Positions 16,508 to 25,721 of a stretch of 33,423 bases of DNA are shown here, one piece after another. Origin of the DNA: an uncultured Pirellulaceae bacterium (GTDB lineage Bacteria > Planctomycetota > Planctomycetia > Pirellulales > Pirellulaceae); assembly GCA_905480235.1 (NCBI GenBank), contig CAJQPP010000119.1, positions 1 through 33,423 on the forward strand, read 5' to 3'. The notes beneath the pieces were generated by a model. It saw only the letters and a list, made by a program, of their open reading frames with translations, was not told the DNA's origin and searched no databases. The position numbers were made by a program, and so were the translations under genes. Each line of letters opens with the position of its first letter. The stretch's first letter is position 1.

Positions 16508-18806
16508 GCCCAGCGAACTGTTGCCTGGCTCGCCGAACCTGTCTCTGCACGACGGCCTGCTGAATCCACTGCATCCCCTGTCGCAAACGCACGTCGCACA
16601 ACTTCCACCAAGCATCATAGATGTCCGATACCGCGGGTGGACAATCGGCCTGGCACTGACAGGGGGACGCCTGAGGAACCGAGACTTGCACCGGCACCAT
16701 CTTGCAACGGCGTACCGGCACTTGAAATGCTTGCTGGTACGGAATGCATACGGTGTAATTCTGGATTTGCTGTAACGGAATCTGACGGCATACGTTTCGA
16801 TAGACCGTTTTCGATCGTGACTGCGGAATCATGACGGTGTAATTTCGGGTCACGATTTCCGGCACCTGACGTATTTTGGTTCGATATAAGGTACGAGTGC
16901 GATTTTGTGCCACTGCGACCATGTCCGTAATGTTGCTAATGACTGGAACGCTTCGGTAACGGGTTTCCATCGCGGTCCGAGTTTTTATCCGTGAAACGGT
17001 CTCAGTGTAATTCTGCGTGCGTTGGTAAGGCACCTTATTGTAAATCGTTTTAGTAATCGTGCGGGTGCGAGTTTCAGGCACCGTCACCGCATAGTTTTGT
17101 TGCTGCTGATAAGGCACTTTTACGTAATATTTTTGCATGACCACGCGTGTTTTGGCCTGCGGCACTTGCACCTGATAGTTTTCTTGTGCCTCGTATGGCA
17201 CACGCACCTGATACTCCTCGGTCCGCACGCGATTTTGAATGCGTGGTAACCTTACGGTAAACGTTTCGTCGTAGGTTCTTTGCTCCGCTCGATACTTGGT
17301 GACCGGAATTTTCCGAATACGATTCTCGGATTTCAAACGTTGGACTGGCGTGGACCTTGCCTTGGTTTCCGTTCGGTACTTGGTAACCGTATACTCGCGC
17401 ACACGCGACTCAATTTTCTGGTCATAAACGATGCGAACATCTTCACGTTGGTCGGTGCGATACCGGGTAATGGGAATTTGCCGTGACCGCTGTTCCGTTC
17501 GCATCAGGGTGACTTGATATTCATAGGGGATCTGTTCGGTCACCATGCGATAACAAGTTCGGGGAATTTTCTCCTCCACAATATTGGGGACCCAAACCGG
17601 CTCACAAACGGAGGTCGTTTGGCAAATATCGCCGGACATACGAGGATTTCCTGATTGGCAGGTCTGTTGAGGAATCTGGCGAACGGAAGTTTCCCAATGC
17701 CCAAGATCTCGTCTTCTCGTTTCATAGGTCGTGTAGGGCACGGTGCGACATTCCGTTCGAAAAGCTTGCCTGGTCTCCTGATAGGGAACCCGCACGGTGT
17801 AAGCCTGTGCAATCTCTTCCGTGACAGGAACCTGCACGGTGTACGATCGTTTCACCTCGCGGGGTTCTTGCACCTGGATTTGATAGGGTTCCTGAACCCT
17901 TTCCTCAAAAGGAACCGTCACGCGATAGTTTTGCATTACCGTATCGGTGTAGGGGACCATGACGGTGTACGGTTGATCAATCTCGTCCGCATAGGGCACT
18001 TGCACGGTATATCGTTTCGTCCGCGTCTTTTGCTCAGTGTCATAGGTAGTGTAAGGCGTTGATATTTTTCGAGTTCGCGACTCCGTGCGGTATTTCGTCA
18101 CGGGACGGGATTTATTTTGCAGAATGTAATCGGTGTAATTTTGCACCTGTTCGCGTTGCCGTGCTTCCACACGATATAGCGTCACTTGCTTGGTTTTCGT
18201 TTGCGGAACATTTACCGTGTAGTTTTCCTGAAACTGTTTTTGTTCCGGGACGATTCGGTACAACGTCACCTCGCGCGTTTTTTGCTCGGGTACATTTACG
18301 GTGAAATATTTATCTACGGGAACCTGATACGCTTCAGACCGGTAATTTGTTACCTGTCGGACTCGCGGTTCTTGCACCGTCACAGAATAGTTTTGTTCGA
18401 ATGCCTCTTGCACCGGCACTGTTCGGTAAATCGTATGTTGTCGGGTTCTTTGCTCAGGAACCTGCACCATATAATTTTGAATCTCTGGAACTTGAGAGGT
18501 CTCATTCCGGTAGGTCGTAACCGTGCGTTGCCGGGTCTCGTAGCGTAATTGCGTTCGATACTCGGTTCGGTACCCCGTCTCCCACTTGGGCACGAGCACC
18601 GTTCTCGTTTCGCACTGGGTGACTGCTTTGCCACAATGGGAGCATTGATCACCGATATCCCCATAGGAGGGAGTCGGTTCATCGACCCAAGGAAAATTTT
18701 CCTGCGGCGCCGCAAATGCGGTGGCTGTGAAAACCAGCAGAAGGGCCAGAAAAATCGCGCACAAAATATGTGGGGTGTGCTTCAACATCGAACGGAAAAA
18801 TAACAT
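16497..18806 (-). CDS. YTV-repeat secreted cell-wall-type protein
   Basis: The protein has 769 residues. An N-terminal signal peptide (about 1-33, core LCAIFLALLLVFTATAF, cut near AFA-AP) sends it out of the cytoplasm. Most of the mature chain is a tandem array of segments of about 18-20 residues alternating Y-T-V-x-V-P-type strands with T-x-Y-R-type turns. It is very rich in Tyr, Thr, Val, Gln, Arg and Pro. Cysteines occur in clusters: CSHCGKAVTQC before the array, several in the middle around residues 370-410, and CQCQADC after it, suggesting cross-links. YTV-domain proteins are known from planctomycetes and have been reported in their protein cell wall; a structural envelope role fits. The C-terminus is helical and basic. 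TTG at 18848 is an alternative start, but ATG at 18806 gives a more normal signal peptide. Confidence 0.88.
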   Translation of the reverse strand: MLFFRSMLKHTPHILCAIFLALLLVFTATAFAAPQENFPWVDEPTPSYGDIGDQCSHCGKAVTQCETRTVLVPKWETGYRTEYRTQLRYETRQRTVTTYRNETSQVPEIQNYMVQVPEQRTRQHTIYRTVPVQEAFEQNYSVTVQEPRVRQVTNYRSEAYQVPVDKYFTVNVPEQKTREVTLYRIVPEQKQFQENYTVNVPQTKTKQVTLYRVEARQREQVQNYTDYILQNKSRPVTKYRTESRTRKISTPYTTYDTEQKTRTKRYTVQVPYADEIDQPYTVMVPYTDTVMQNYRVTVPFEERVQEPYQIQVQEPREVKRSYTVQVPVTEEIAQAYTVRVPYQETRQAFRTECRTVPYTTYETRRRDLGHWETSVRQIPQQTCQSGNPRMSGDICQTTSVCEPVWVPNIVEEKIPRTCYRMVTEQIPYEYQVTLMRTEQRSRQIPITRYRTDQREDVRIVYDQKIESRVREYTVTKYRTETKARSTPVQRLKSENRIRKIPVTKYRAEQRTYDETFTVRLPRIQNRVRTEEYQVRVPYEAQENYQVQVPQAKTRVVMQKYYVKVPYQQQQNYAVTVPETRTRTITKTIYNKVPYQRTQNYTETVSRIKTRTAMETRYRSVPVISNITDMVAVAQNRTRTLYRTKIRQVPEIVTRNYTVMIPQSRSKTVYRNVCRQIPLQQIQNYTVCIPYQQAFQVPVRRCKMVPVQVSVPQASPCQCQADCPPAVSDIYDAWWKLCDVRLRQGMQWIQQAVVQRQVRRARQQFAGLTD
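16700..18560 (-). repeat. Protein-level tandem repeat array (YTV repeats)
   Basis: The coding sequence reads as several dozen imperfect units with Tyr-Thr-Val/Tyr-Arg-Val, then Val-Pro or Ile-Pro, at regular distance. The repetition is strong in protein but diverged in DNA, so it is an old array kept by selection on the protein rather than a recent DNA duplication. Boundaries are approximate. Confidence 0.7.
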
Positions 18807-18947
18807 CGCGTAATGTTTGATCAGCTCGGCAACAATAGCGCCGGTCAAAACAGAGCAGACCGGCGGGGTGCCATCCGCTACTCAGCCTAATTGTAATTAA
18901 GGAAATTTGGTTTTCCATGAAATCACAAGGCAGCCCAATCTGGCTGA

Positions 18948-18974
18948 GCAAAAAAATCCCCAGAGGCGGATATC
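18948..18974 (-). terminator. Possible weak intrinsic terminator after thiL-tsaE
   Basis: Read on the minus strand, ATCCGCC can fold on GGGGAT around a short loop and is followed by seven T. It lies about 110 bp past the tsaE stop. The stem has a mismatch, so this is tentative. Confidence 0.25.
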
Positions 18975-19081
18975 TACCCGGTTGGGGCGAAGCTAATCGA
19001 AGCAATATTCCGGCAATCGCTGCAGAAAGCGTTCTACCGCAGCCTGCCCGGTCGCTGGCTTCAACCGTGGGCGAGAAGGCC

Positions 19082-19576
19082 TTAATCGCGACGAAATCGC
19101 GCGGCGAGGGCCTGGCCGACTTGAGAGGCGATTCCAGCGGTGGAGGGCCACGAAAACCGAAATCTGCGAGAGGATTCGTCCAGCACCCGTATTTCGATTT
19201 CAATCTGATTTTCGGGCAGCAGATCGGCAAACTTACCAGCCCACTCGATAGCCACGATCGAGTCGCTTTCAAAGTATTCGGCGATCCCTAATTCAAAAAA
19301 CTCATCTTCGTCCGCGATGCGATAGGCATCAATATGCACCAAGGCATATGTGCCTTGGTGGACTTGAATCATCGTAAACGTGGGGCTGACCACTGATTTG
19401 CGATCAATCCTTAGAGATTCCGCGATCGCCTGCACTAGATTGGTTTTCCCAGCTCCCAACGTGCCGTTCAAGGCGATCGTAACCCCCGGTTCGAGGCAGC
19501 TACCGACCAGACCGCCAATCCGTTCCGTATCGCCGACGCTATGACTTTCAACCGTGCAGGTCTGAAGCTCGTTCAT
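19082..19576 (-). CDS. tsaE: tRNA threonylcarbamoyladenosine biosynthesis ATPase TsaE
   Basis: TsaE is the P-loop ATPase that works with TsaB and TsaD to make the t6A modification at position 37 of ANN-decoding tRNAs. This 164-residue protein has the Walker A motif GTLGAGKT (38-45), then SPTFTMIQ and LVHIDAYRI, the standard family segments, and IVAIEWAGKF at the Walker B-like strand. The C-terminus is about 10 residues longer than in the shortest family members. The ATG overlaps the thiL stop by 4 bases (ATGA), so the two are translationally coupled. This pairing is plausible for genes of this type but functionally unrelated. Confidence 0.94.
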   Translation of the reverse strand: MNELQTCTVESHSVGDTERIGGLVGSCLEPGVTIALNGTLGAGKTNLVQAIAESLRIDRKSVVSPTFTMIQVHQGTYALVHIDAYRIADEDEFFELGIAEYFESDSIVAIEWAGKFADLLPENQIEIEIRVLDESSRRFRFSWPSTAGIASQVGQALAARFRRD

Positions 19577-20499
19577 TCTTGTTCACCCCGCATTAAATGC
19601 TCGTAGCCCGACGGCCGAAAAACTTGCTGGATTCCCGCCTGTGTTGCCAGCCATTCGGAGGACTCGGTGAACTGGCCAATACGGGTGAGTGGAATATCCT
19701 GAGTCTCTGCAAGGACTCTGCTCATCACATCGGTAGCAACCGCAATGATCAACTCGAAATCCTCACCATCTGACATCGCATGCTGCAAGGCGGTTCGCTG
19801 AGAGGTTACTGCGAGGGTATGCGCGGCCGCAGCGATCGGAATCGAATCCAGGTCAATCTCGAATCCTACTTCACTGGCTTTCGCCATTTTCGTCAGATCA
19901 ACACCCAATGAATCGCTGATATCAGTGCAGGCTTGGATGGTCCCGGCCACTTCGGCCCACTGTTGAGCGAAACGCAGTCTCGGCTCGAAGAGCGCGTGCT
20001 GCTCCAAGATACTTCCGCCTAACTCACCCGTTACAAGAATTTGATCACCCGGCTTAGCATTCGAGATCAACCAGGCCCCGGTCGTAGGCGCTGTGCCCAT
20101 CGCCGTAACCGAGATCACTAACCCCTGATCCCAGGTAATCGTGTCTCCACCGATAATTTCGATCTCGTATTTGCGCCCTAATGCGGCCATCCCAGCAAAC
20201 AGATCCTTTACCTGATCAAGATGACAAGAGCGGGGTATGGCAAGGGACACCAGAGCGGTCTTTGCCTTTGCTCCCATGGATGCCAAATCACTCAAATTAA
20301 CTGCTAACGCCTTGCGACCAATATCCTGTGGCGAAAGTTCGGACGAATGAAAATGCACACCTTCACAAATGGCATCGCAGGTCACGACCCAATCTCTGTC
20401 AGAGGCGGGTATTACAGCACAATCATCACCGATCCCAACGGTTGCGAATCGGGTTGCCCCAAACTTTTTCTGCAGCCATTGGATGAGCTCTTTTTCCAT
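19573..20499 (-). CDS. thiL: Thiamine-monophosphate kinase
   Basis: ThiL phosphorylates thiamine monophosphate to thiamine pyrophosphate, the last step of vitamin B1 cofactor synthesis, in the cytoplasm. The 308-residue protein shows VGIGDDCAVI (21-30), the metal/ATP Asp pair, then DAICEGVHF, KALAVNLSDLASMGA, and IIGGDTITW, followed by TDISDSLGVDL and SDGEDFELI. These are the AIR-synthase-like motifs of ThiL in the right order. The ATG at 20499 gives the normal N-terminus. It is the upstream gene of the thiL-tsaE pair. No thiamine riboswitch is apparent in the 171 bp before it. Confidence 0.94.
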   Translation of the reverse strand: MEKELIQWLQKKFGATRFATVGIGDDCAVIPASDRDWVVTCDAICEGVHFHSSELSPQDIGRKALAVNLSDLASMGAKAKTALVSLAIPRSCHLDQVKDLFAGMAALGRKYEIEIIGGDTITWDQGLVISVTAMGTAPTTGAWLISNAKPGDQILVTGELGGSILEQHALFEPRLRFAQQWAEVAGTIQACTDISDSLGVDLTKMAKASEVGFEIDLDSIPIAAAAHTLAVTSQRTALQHAMSDGEDFELIIAVATDVMSRVLAETQDIPLTRIGQFTESSEWLATQAGIQQVFRPSGYEHLMRGEQE

Positions 20500-20670
20500 G
20501 GTGATCTAAATCCAACGACCCTGAACACTGAAACAACGGCTGAAGTCGACTTGCCAGGCTCTCGGCTCTGCAAAGGGGAACAAGTCTTTGACATGTTCTA
20601 TGGTAAGAAAAGTGGGCCACATCAGAAAGTGGCAAGAAGTTAAGCCCAGGGCGACAGCGCCGCTCTCGGG

Positions 20671-22011
20671 TTAGTTGGATGCGATGCGAATATTACCGTA
20701 GAAGGGTTCTCCATCGCGGATGATATAAAAAACTGTCTCATCTCCCCGACGCACATCTTCCTGCTTTAACACGTACATCAAATTCTCGATACTCTCCGTC
20801 TTCCAACCATCCATTGTGACCAGAATATCGCCCCGTCGCAGACCTTCCTGATCCGCCGGGCCGCCCGGTCGGACGTGATCGATTCGCAGACCTTTCGAGT
20901 AATTAGGGTGTCGACTGCCGATCACACTGGAACCGACCGCGGTGACTTTCACTCCAAACTGGGTCCAGATCGACACATCTCCCGTTTTCTTCGTCGCCCC
21001 TAATTGGACCGCGACTGTTTGGGATTCGTTACCACGCTCGATCTCTAACTCCAGCTTGCTGCCGGGTTCGATATCCAGCATCAAGCGATGCAGGTCTACC
21101 GCTCTCGCACAGTTTTGGCCATTGATGCACTTAACGACGTCCCCGTACTTAAGACCCGCCCTTTCGGCGGCACTAAAGTCTTTCACCGATTGAATTCGGG
21201 TCGTCGGTTCATCGTTCTTGTAAACCGTACGAGCGATGATCCCATGCTCCAGACTAATCTGGGTAATCTCATTCAAAAACCCGGCCGCGACTTCCATGGC
21301 ATCATTGACTGGGATCGCAAATGCGATGCCCTGTGCCCCCACTCGAACCGCCACATTGATACCGATCATCTCTCCGTCCAGATTGATCAGCGGGCCACCC
21401 GAGTTACCGGGATTGATAGACGCGTCAGTTTGCAGAAGATTGTGATAAATCTGCTCATCACTCACTTGGACCGTGCGTCCAATCTCGCTGATAATTCCGC
21501 GAGTAATCGTATCCTCGTAGCCGTACGCATTCCCCAGCGCAGCCACGGTTTCAGCCAACATTACATCGGATGAAGTTCCCAGTGGAATCGTCGGTAACAA
21601 TTCATCGGTGTCGATCTTAATTAGCGCCAGATCAGTTTTATTATCGTGCGCAATTAATTCGCCAACGGTCGTTTCGCCGCCGGCAAGGGTTACCTGAATT
21701 CTTTCGACATCCTCGACAACATGGAAGTTGGTGAGGATGTACCCACTGGGATCAATAATCACGCCGGTACCCATACCGTTGACTTGTCGAACGGCCTGAG
21801 TCCGGGTACCGGCATTTATATTAGATCGTAGAGTTTTTTTGCCTCGCAGGTTCACCACGGAAGGCCGGGCATTGGCCACAGCTTTTACCAAAGGAGTCAT
21901 ACGCTTCGTGGAGTCGTTCTGTGCCATCAACCCACCGGGCTGACAGAAAATCGACAGCAGCGCTATCGTGCACAGTATGCGGAACGAATTCCTGGATGGG
22001 AGACTGATCAA
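20671..22011 (-). CDS. HtrA/DegP-type S1C serine protease with two PDZ domains
   Basis: This is a periplasmic trypsin-like protease. From the TTG at 22011 it has 446 residues, beginning with a signal peptide (RILCTIALLSIFCQPGGLMAQ). The protease domain carries the catalytic triad: His97 (ILTNFHVVED), Asp127 (KTDLALIKID) and Ser204 (NPGNSGGPL). Two PDZ domains follow, the first with the ligand region ...AAERAGLKYGDVV and the second with GGPADQEGLRRGDILV. HtrA proteases usually degrade or refold damaged exported proteins. Domain order matches the DegP/DegQ group. The frame remains open to a TTG at 22134, which would add 41 residues before the signal; I prefer 22011, but neither start has a good ribosome-binding site. 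Confidence 0.92.
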   Translation of the reverse strand: MISLPSRNSFRILCTIALLSIFCQPGGLMAQNDSTKRMTPLVKAVANARPSVVNLRGKKTLRSNINAGTRTQAVRQVNGMGTGVIIDPSGYILTNFHVVEDVERIQVTLAGGETTVGELIAHDNKTDLALIKIDTDELLPTIPLGTSSDVMLAETVAALGNAYGYEDTITRGIISEIGRTVQVSDEQIYHNLLQTDASINPGNSGGPLINLDGEMIGINVAVRVGAQGIAFAIPVNDAMEVAAGFLNEITQISLEHGIIARTVYKNDEPTTRIQSVKDFSAAERAGLKYGDVVKCINGQNCARAVDLHRLMLDIEPGSKLELEIERGNESQTVAVQLGATKKTGDVSIWTQFGVKVTAVGSSVIGSRHPNYSKGLRIDHVRPGGPADQEGLRRGDILVTMDGWKTESIENLMYVLKQEDVRRGDETVFYIIRDGEPFYGNIRIASN

Positions 22012-22261
22012 GGTGAACGCTCGGAAGCAAATTTTTGGGTCTGGGTCGCAAATTAACCGCCTGGTCGTCCCCGATGGGATTCCTATTCGGTATAGGTGGT
22101 TAAATCGGATAAATGATCGCAAACCCGTGAGCAACGGATAAGCAATCGGAATAGCTTGACCAGATTATCGTGCCAGCATCGCGGCACCCTACGGTATGTA
22201 ACCGTTGGCCAAACTGCGTTGACTTTGCGGGCAATTTTGCGGCAAAAGCGCTTCCGAATAT

Positions 22262-22669
22262 TCAGCCAAGCTTAAGCCAATTGGGTAACCGGCGAACTTT
22301 ACCATCCTTGCCAATCGAAGCCACGACGGACCAACCCTGAGCAACGAGCGCGTCGCCACGTGTAATTTCGTACTCATGCTTGATGCGAACCCCTTTGCTG
22401 CGAATGACATGCGTATTAATTTTCAGCAAATCATCGAACAAAGCAGGTAAAAACAACTGACAGTGCACTTCCGAGACTACCAGCAAAAGCCCCTCCTCAG
22501 CCAATTTATCGAAGCTGTAACCCGCAGCACGCAACATTTCGAGACGGCCGATCTCAAAATAGTTGATAAAGGCGGTGTGATGCACGTGCCCTTGGGCGTC
22601 CGTTTCCGAATAACGAACACGAATGGTATGCGTGTGTTCCAAGAGCGGAAATCCTGAGGGATTATCCAT
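22262..22669 (-). CDS. Acyl-CoA thioesterase, hot-dog fold (4HBT family)
   Basis: The 135-residue protein shows the 4-hydroxybenzoyl-CoA thioesterase type motif RVRYSETDAQGHVHHTAFINYFE (residues about 16-38), with the catalytic Asp in ETDAQGHV and a long helix after it (LEMLRAAGYSFDKL). Proteins of this type cleave acyl-CoA thioesters; YbgC of the Tol-Pal gene group is the best-known relative, but no tol genes are here. I chose the ATG at 22669; an upstream TTG (22717) adds a Lys/Ser-rich stretch. It is divergent from the ACT protein across 115 bp. The substrate is unknown. Confidence 0.85.
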   Translation of the reverse strand: MDNPSGFPLLEHTHTIRVRYSETDAQGHVHHTAFINYFEIGRLEMLRAAGYSFDKLAEEGLLLVVSEVHCQLFLPALFDDLLKINTHVIRSKGVRIKHEYEITRGDALVAQGWSVVASIGKDGKVRRLPNWLKLG

Positions 22670-22784
22670 GATTTTGTTTTCGTTTTTCCGTTGGGATGCC
22701 GACGATTTCTTTTGCACAAAGGGTGGGAATTCGTTACCCTCTGTTGCAGATTTACTTCAAAAAAACCCAAAATTTGGATTCAAC

Positions 22785-23297
22785 ATGAGTGTTGGCGACG
22801 AGTCCGGTTCCTCTTCGGTCGATTTCGAAACCATGCGAGGACGAGATTACCCCTCGATTCGCCAATTTACCGTGTTTCTCGAGAATCGCGTAGGCCAGCT
22901 ATTGCAGATGGTCCGTCGATTTGAGGGCAGCAGCATTCGGATTGTGGCCGTCAACATCCACGACAATAACGAATGTTCTATTGTACGATTCGTGCTCTCG
23001 CATCCCGAACAGGGGCGTGAGATCCTCGAGCGAGCTGGCCTCGCTATGGTGGAAAGCGACCTGATTGCGGTCCGCATTCCCTCACGAAATCGCCAACCCA
23101 TGCTGAGAATCTGCTTGGCCTTGTTGGCGGCCGAAATCAATTTGATCCAAGCCTACCCACTGCTTATCAATTCCGATGATTATTCCGCAGTCGCTCTGAT
23201 GGTTGATGATATTGAAATGGCTCAACAAACCCTGTCCGAACAGGGCTTCCACATGCTCACCGAGCAGGAACTGATCGACTTGCACGAAGGAATGTAA
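22785..23297 (+). CDS. Tandem ACT-domain protein
   Basis: This is a 170-residue protein with two ACT-like modules and no enzymatic domain. The first runs from about residue 24 (IRQFTVFLENRVGQLLQMVR, then SIRIVAVNIHD) and the second from about 107 (MLRICLALLAAEINLIQAY, then SAVALMVDDIEMAQQTL). ACT domains usually bind amino acids and control metabolism. Stand-alone double-ACT proteins are often regulatory, and the ligand cannot be told here. The ATG at 22785 has GGA 8 nt before it. Open frame upstream to 22623 is antisense to the thioesterase start and is not believed. Confidence 0.82.
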   Translation: MSVGDESGSSSVDFETMRGRDYPSIRQFTVFLENRVGQLLQMVRRFEGSSIRIVAVNIHDNNECSIVRFVLSHPEQGREILERAGLAMVESDLIAVRIPSRNRQPMLRICLALLAAEINLIQAYPLLINSDDYSAVALMVDDIEMAQQTLSEQGFHMLTEQELIDLHEGM

Positions 23298-23427
23298 GGG
23301 GTTAGCCCGAGCACAGCAAAACGCCCCTTGCACGCCAGTAACCGGCAACGCAAGATATTCTTCAGCGGGCAGCAATGCCGACAGCAAACGGAAGACTTCA
23401 TTTATTTAAACCCTCCGATGACACGCT

Positions 23428-24198
23428 ATGCCAATTCGCGTTACCTGCCCCGGTTGCCATACCCGGTTTAACGTCAGCGAGAAATTTTCCGGGAAAGAGG
23501 GGCCTTGCCCGAAGTGCAAGAAAACCATCACCATTCCCTCGGCTTCGGAAGCGGTCGAAGTCCACGCTCCGGAAGGCTTCGGCCCGAAGACGACCGTTGG
23601 AAAGGCCGTTTTTCAACCCATCCAAAGGAAAGATACGCGTCTTTCGCCAGTACAAATGGTTTTGATCGGTGCCACGATTGTGGGCTTTTTGGCCGTCGCA
23701 TTCCTGCTCCGTAGCGGCATTGAGAACAAGGCGGATGTAAGTTCCTGGATCCTTTTGCTGGGATCCGTGCTGTTGGCCATTCCCTGCGTCTATGCTGGCT
23801 ACTCTTTTTTGGGTAATTCAGAACTGGGGAAACTCGAGGGCCAAGAACTTTGGCTGCGAGTGCTGCTCTGTTCCATCGCTTATGGCCTGGTTTGGCTAAC
23901 CATCTACTTGGTTTCCTATGCCGTGGGACCAGAATTGGGGATGTTCGTAGGATTGGCATTGATGATAGCGCTCGGTGCTGGTGCTGCTTACCTTTTTCTG
24001 CAGCTTGATTATTTGATGGCGATCTTGCATTACGGCCTTTTCCTCGGCGTCAGCATTATGTTACGGACAGTGGCTGGATTCACCGCAATGCCCTATGTAG
24101 AACCAACGGGCTCGAGTATCGATGATATTCTAAATGCCCAGCGTCAAACGATCGGCTTGGCTCAACTTGTGATGGATATTTGCCAGCCTTTGATTTAA
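23428..24198 (+). CDS. Zinc-ribbon multi-pass membrane protein
   Basis: The 256-residue protein starts with a zinc ribbon made of Cys7-x2-Cys10 (CPGC) and Cys27-x2-Cys30 (CPKC), the short MJ0042-like finger common in planctomycetes. A linker of about 45 residues follows, then about four or five hydrophobic helices between residues 77 and 215. Function is unknown; the zinc ribbon should face the cytoplasm. Its stop is only 15 bp before the HD phosphohydrolase start, so the two probably form an operon. The ATG at 23428 places the first cysteine normally. Confidence 0.78.
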   Translation: MPIRVTCPGCHTRFNVSEKFSGKEGPCPKCKKTITIPSASEAVEVHAPEGFGPKTTVGKAVFQPIQRKDTRLSPVQMVLIGATIVGFLAVAFLLRSGIENKADVSSWILLLGSVLLAIPCVYAGYSFLGNSELGKLEGQELWLRVLLCSIAYGLVWLTIYLVSYAVGPELGMFVGLALMIALGAGAAYLFLQLDYLMAILHYGLFLGVSIMLRTVAGFTAMPYVEPTGSSIDDILNAQRQTIGLAQLVMDICQPLI

Positions 24199-24213
24199 CC
24201 GTCCCGGTTGCCC

Positions 24214-25548
24214 ATGAGCGGACTGCACTCCATTCCCGAAATCATCGCCCTGGATTCCCGGGAAAGCCTGATTCGTATCCCGGGTGAGCAAGATGTGCCG
24301 ATCACTCCGCGGATCCGCCAATTAATTGACTCGCGTCCCTTTCAAAGGTTGAATTCGATAAGCCAACTGGGGCTGGTATCGCTCGTTTATCCGGGCGCAA
24401 CCCACACGCGGTTCGAACACAGCCTGGGCGTCTATCGCATGTCGCTGATGTTCCTGAAGCGACTTGCGACTAACCCGCGATTTGTTGAGAAAATCACCCC
24501 TCACCATGCTGAGTTGCTAATCGTTTCAGCTTTATTACACGACGTGGGACACTGGCCTTACTGTCATCCAATTGAGGATATGCAATTGGATGAAGTGCCA
24601 GATCACGAAAGTCTGGCCATCCAACGCCTCCAGCATTCAAAAGTGCCTGAAATTCTGCTCCAGCATTTTACTTTTGATTTGGAAGACGTATCTAAATTGC
24701 TGGCTGGTGATATCACCGAACCCGCGACGAAGATTCTTTCGTCAGTGCTTTCCGGACCAGCTGACGTCGACAAGATGGACTACCTGTACCGTGACAGTTT
24801 GCACGCCGGAGTACCTTATGGCATGCATTATGACCGTAGTCGTTTGATAGGCAGCCTCTGCCTGGACCAAGCAGGTAACTCGTTGGCCATTACAGAAAAA
24901 GGAGTGACGGCCGCCGAGTTGATGGTATTCGCAAGATACGTAATGTTCAGCGAAGTTTACTGGCATCACGCCGTACGCAGCGCAACGGCCATGTTGCAAC
25001 GCTCCATCTACCTGTTAAGAAAGCAACTCGATTTTGAAAAAATCTTTGCGGCTACCGAAATTGAATTCCAACAAATCATGCGTCAGGTTTCTACGGGAAC
25101 GGCTGCGCAAAATTTGATCGATAGTCTATTTGGTGACCAACGCTGCCTTTTCAAGCGATTGGCTCAATTCACAATTTTGGAAAACCGAGACTTGTTCGAG
25201 AGGGTATCTCGGCGGAAATACGGCTGGCTGGTTAAATGTGCCGGCAACTTTTCCCGGGTCGTCGGTGAGGCAACCGGGTTGCCGTTATCAGAAGAGGACA
25301 TTTTAATTGATGCACCACCGGTTGGACTGGAAGTTCAATTCCAAATTCCAATACGGGACCGACTTGGTAATTATCGGATGATCGGTGATGTTTCACCGGT
25401 CGTGCACACTTTAGCCACGGAACAATTCGATAACTACGTTAAACGAGTGCGGATTTTCGTGCATCCCAAATGGACGTCGCTAAGCTCTGCCGGTTTAGAT
25501 TTGAGAGATTTACTCGACCGTGCCATTTGTTTGACGGAATCGGATTGA
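24214..25548 (+). CDS. HD-domain phosphohydrolase (dGTPase/SAMHD1-like)
   Basis: This 444-residue protein belongs to the HD superfamily of metal-dependent phosphohydrolases. The metal ligands can be seen in order: His69 (THTRFEHSLGV), His109-Asp110 (LLHDVGHWPYCH) and a later Asp in GPADVDKMDYLYRDS. This arrangement and the segment RPFQRLNSISQLG near residue 41 are typical of the COG1078 / dNTP triphosphohydrolase-like group. A role in nucleotide hydrolysis is likely, but the exact substrate is unknown. I chose the ATG at 24214 over the TTG at 24208, six bases upstream. The last ~110 residues show no known motif. Confidence 0.88.
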   Translation: MSGLHSIPEIIALDSRESLIRIPGEQDVPITPRIRQLIDSRPFQRLNSISQLGLVSLVYPGATHTRFEHSLGVYRMSLMFLKRLATNPRFVEKITPHHAELLIVSALLHDVGHWPYCHPIEDMQLDEVPDHESLAIQRLQHSKVPEILLQHFTFDLEDVSKLLAGDITEPATKILSSVLSGPADVDKMDYLYRDSLHAGVPYGMHYDRSRLIGSLCLDQAGNSLAITEKGVTAAELMVFARYVMFSEVYWHHAVRSATAMLQRSIYLLRKQLDFEKIFAATEIEFQQIMRQVSTGTAAQNLIDSLFGDQRCLFKRLAQFTILENRDLFERVSRRKYGWLVKCAGNFSRVVGEATGLPLSEEDILIDAPPVGLEVQFQIPIRDRLGNYRMIGDVSPVVHTLATEQFDNYVKRVRIFVHPKWTSLSSAGLDLRDLLDRAICLTESD

Positions 25549-25721
25549 ACGCAATCCGCAGAAAATCACTCCCGTCTCTCTGCCAGCATAGCCGCCTTTC
25601 GGCCGGCGAAGAGGCAAAAACGATTGGGAAAATCCCGTCTACGCCCTCGGCGAGATTTTTGTTACTTTGTGGACTTATCCGGCAAACCTGAATGATCTGG
25701 AACCTGCGGAATAGCTGAATC

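Noticed and set aside
16700-18560. Repeated DNA that might be read as a CRISPR array or satellite
   Set aside because: The repeats are diverged in DNA and coherent only in the protein reading frame; there are no constant direct repeats with unique spacers.
18679-19272. 197-codon minus-strand open frame between the YTV and tsaE genes
   Set aside because: It overlaps the starts or ends of two well-supported genes in another frame and shows no domain pattern.
22623-22784. Upstream extension of the ACT-domain protein
   Set aside because: The extra 54 codons are antisense to the thioesterase start and do not resemble ACT proteins; the ATG at 22785 has a fitting ribosome-binding site.
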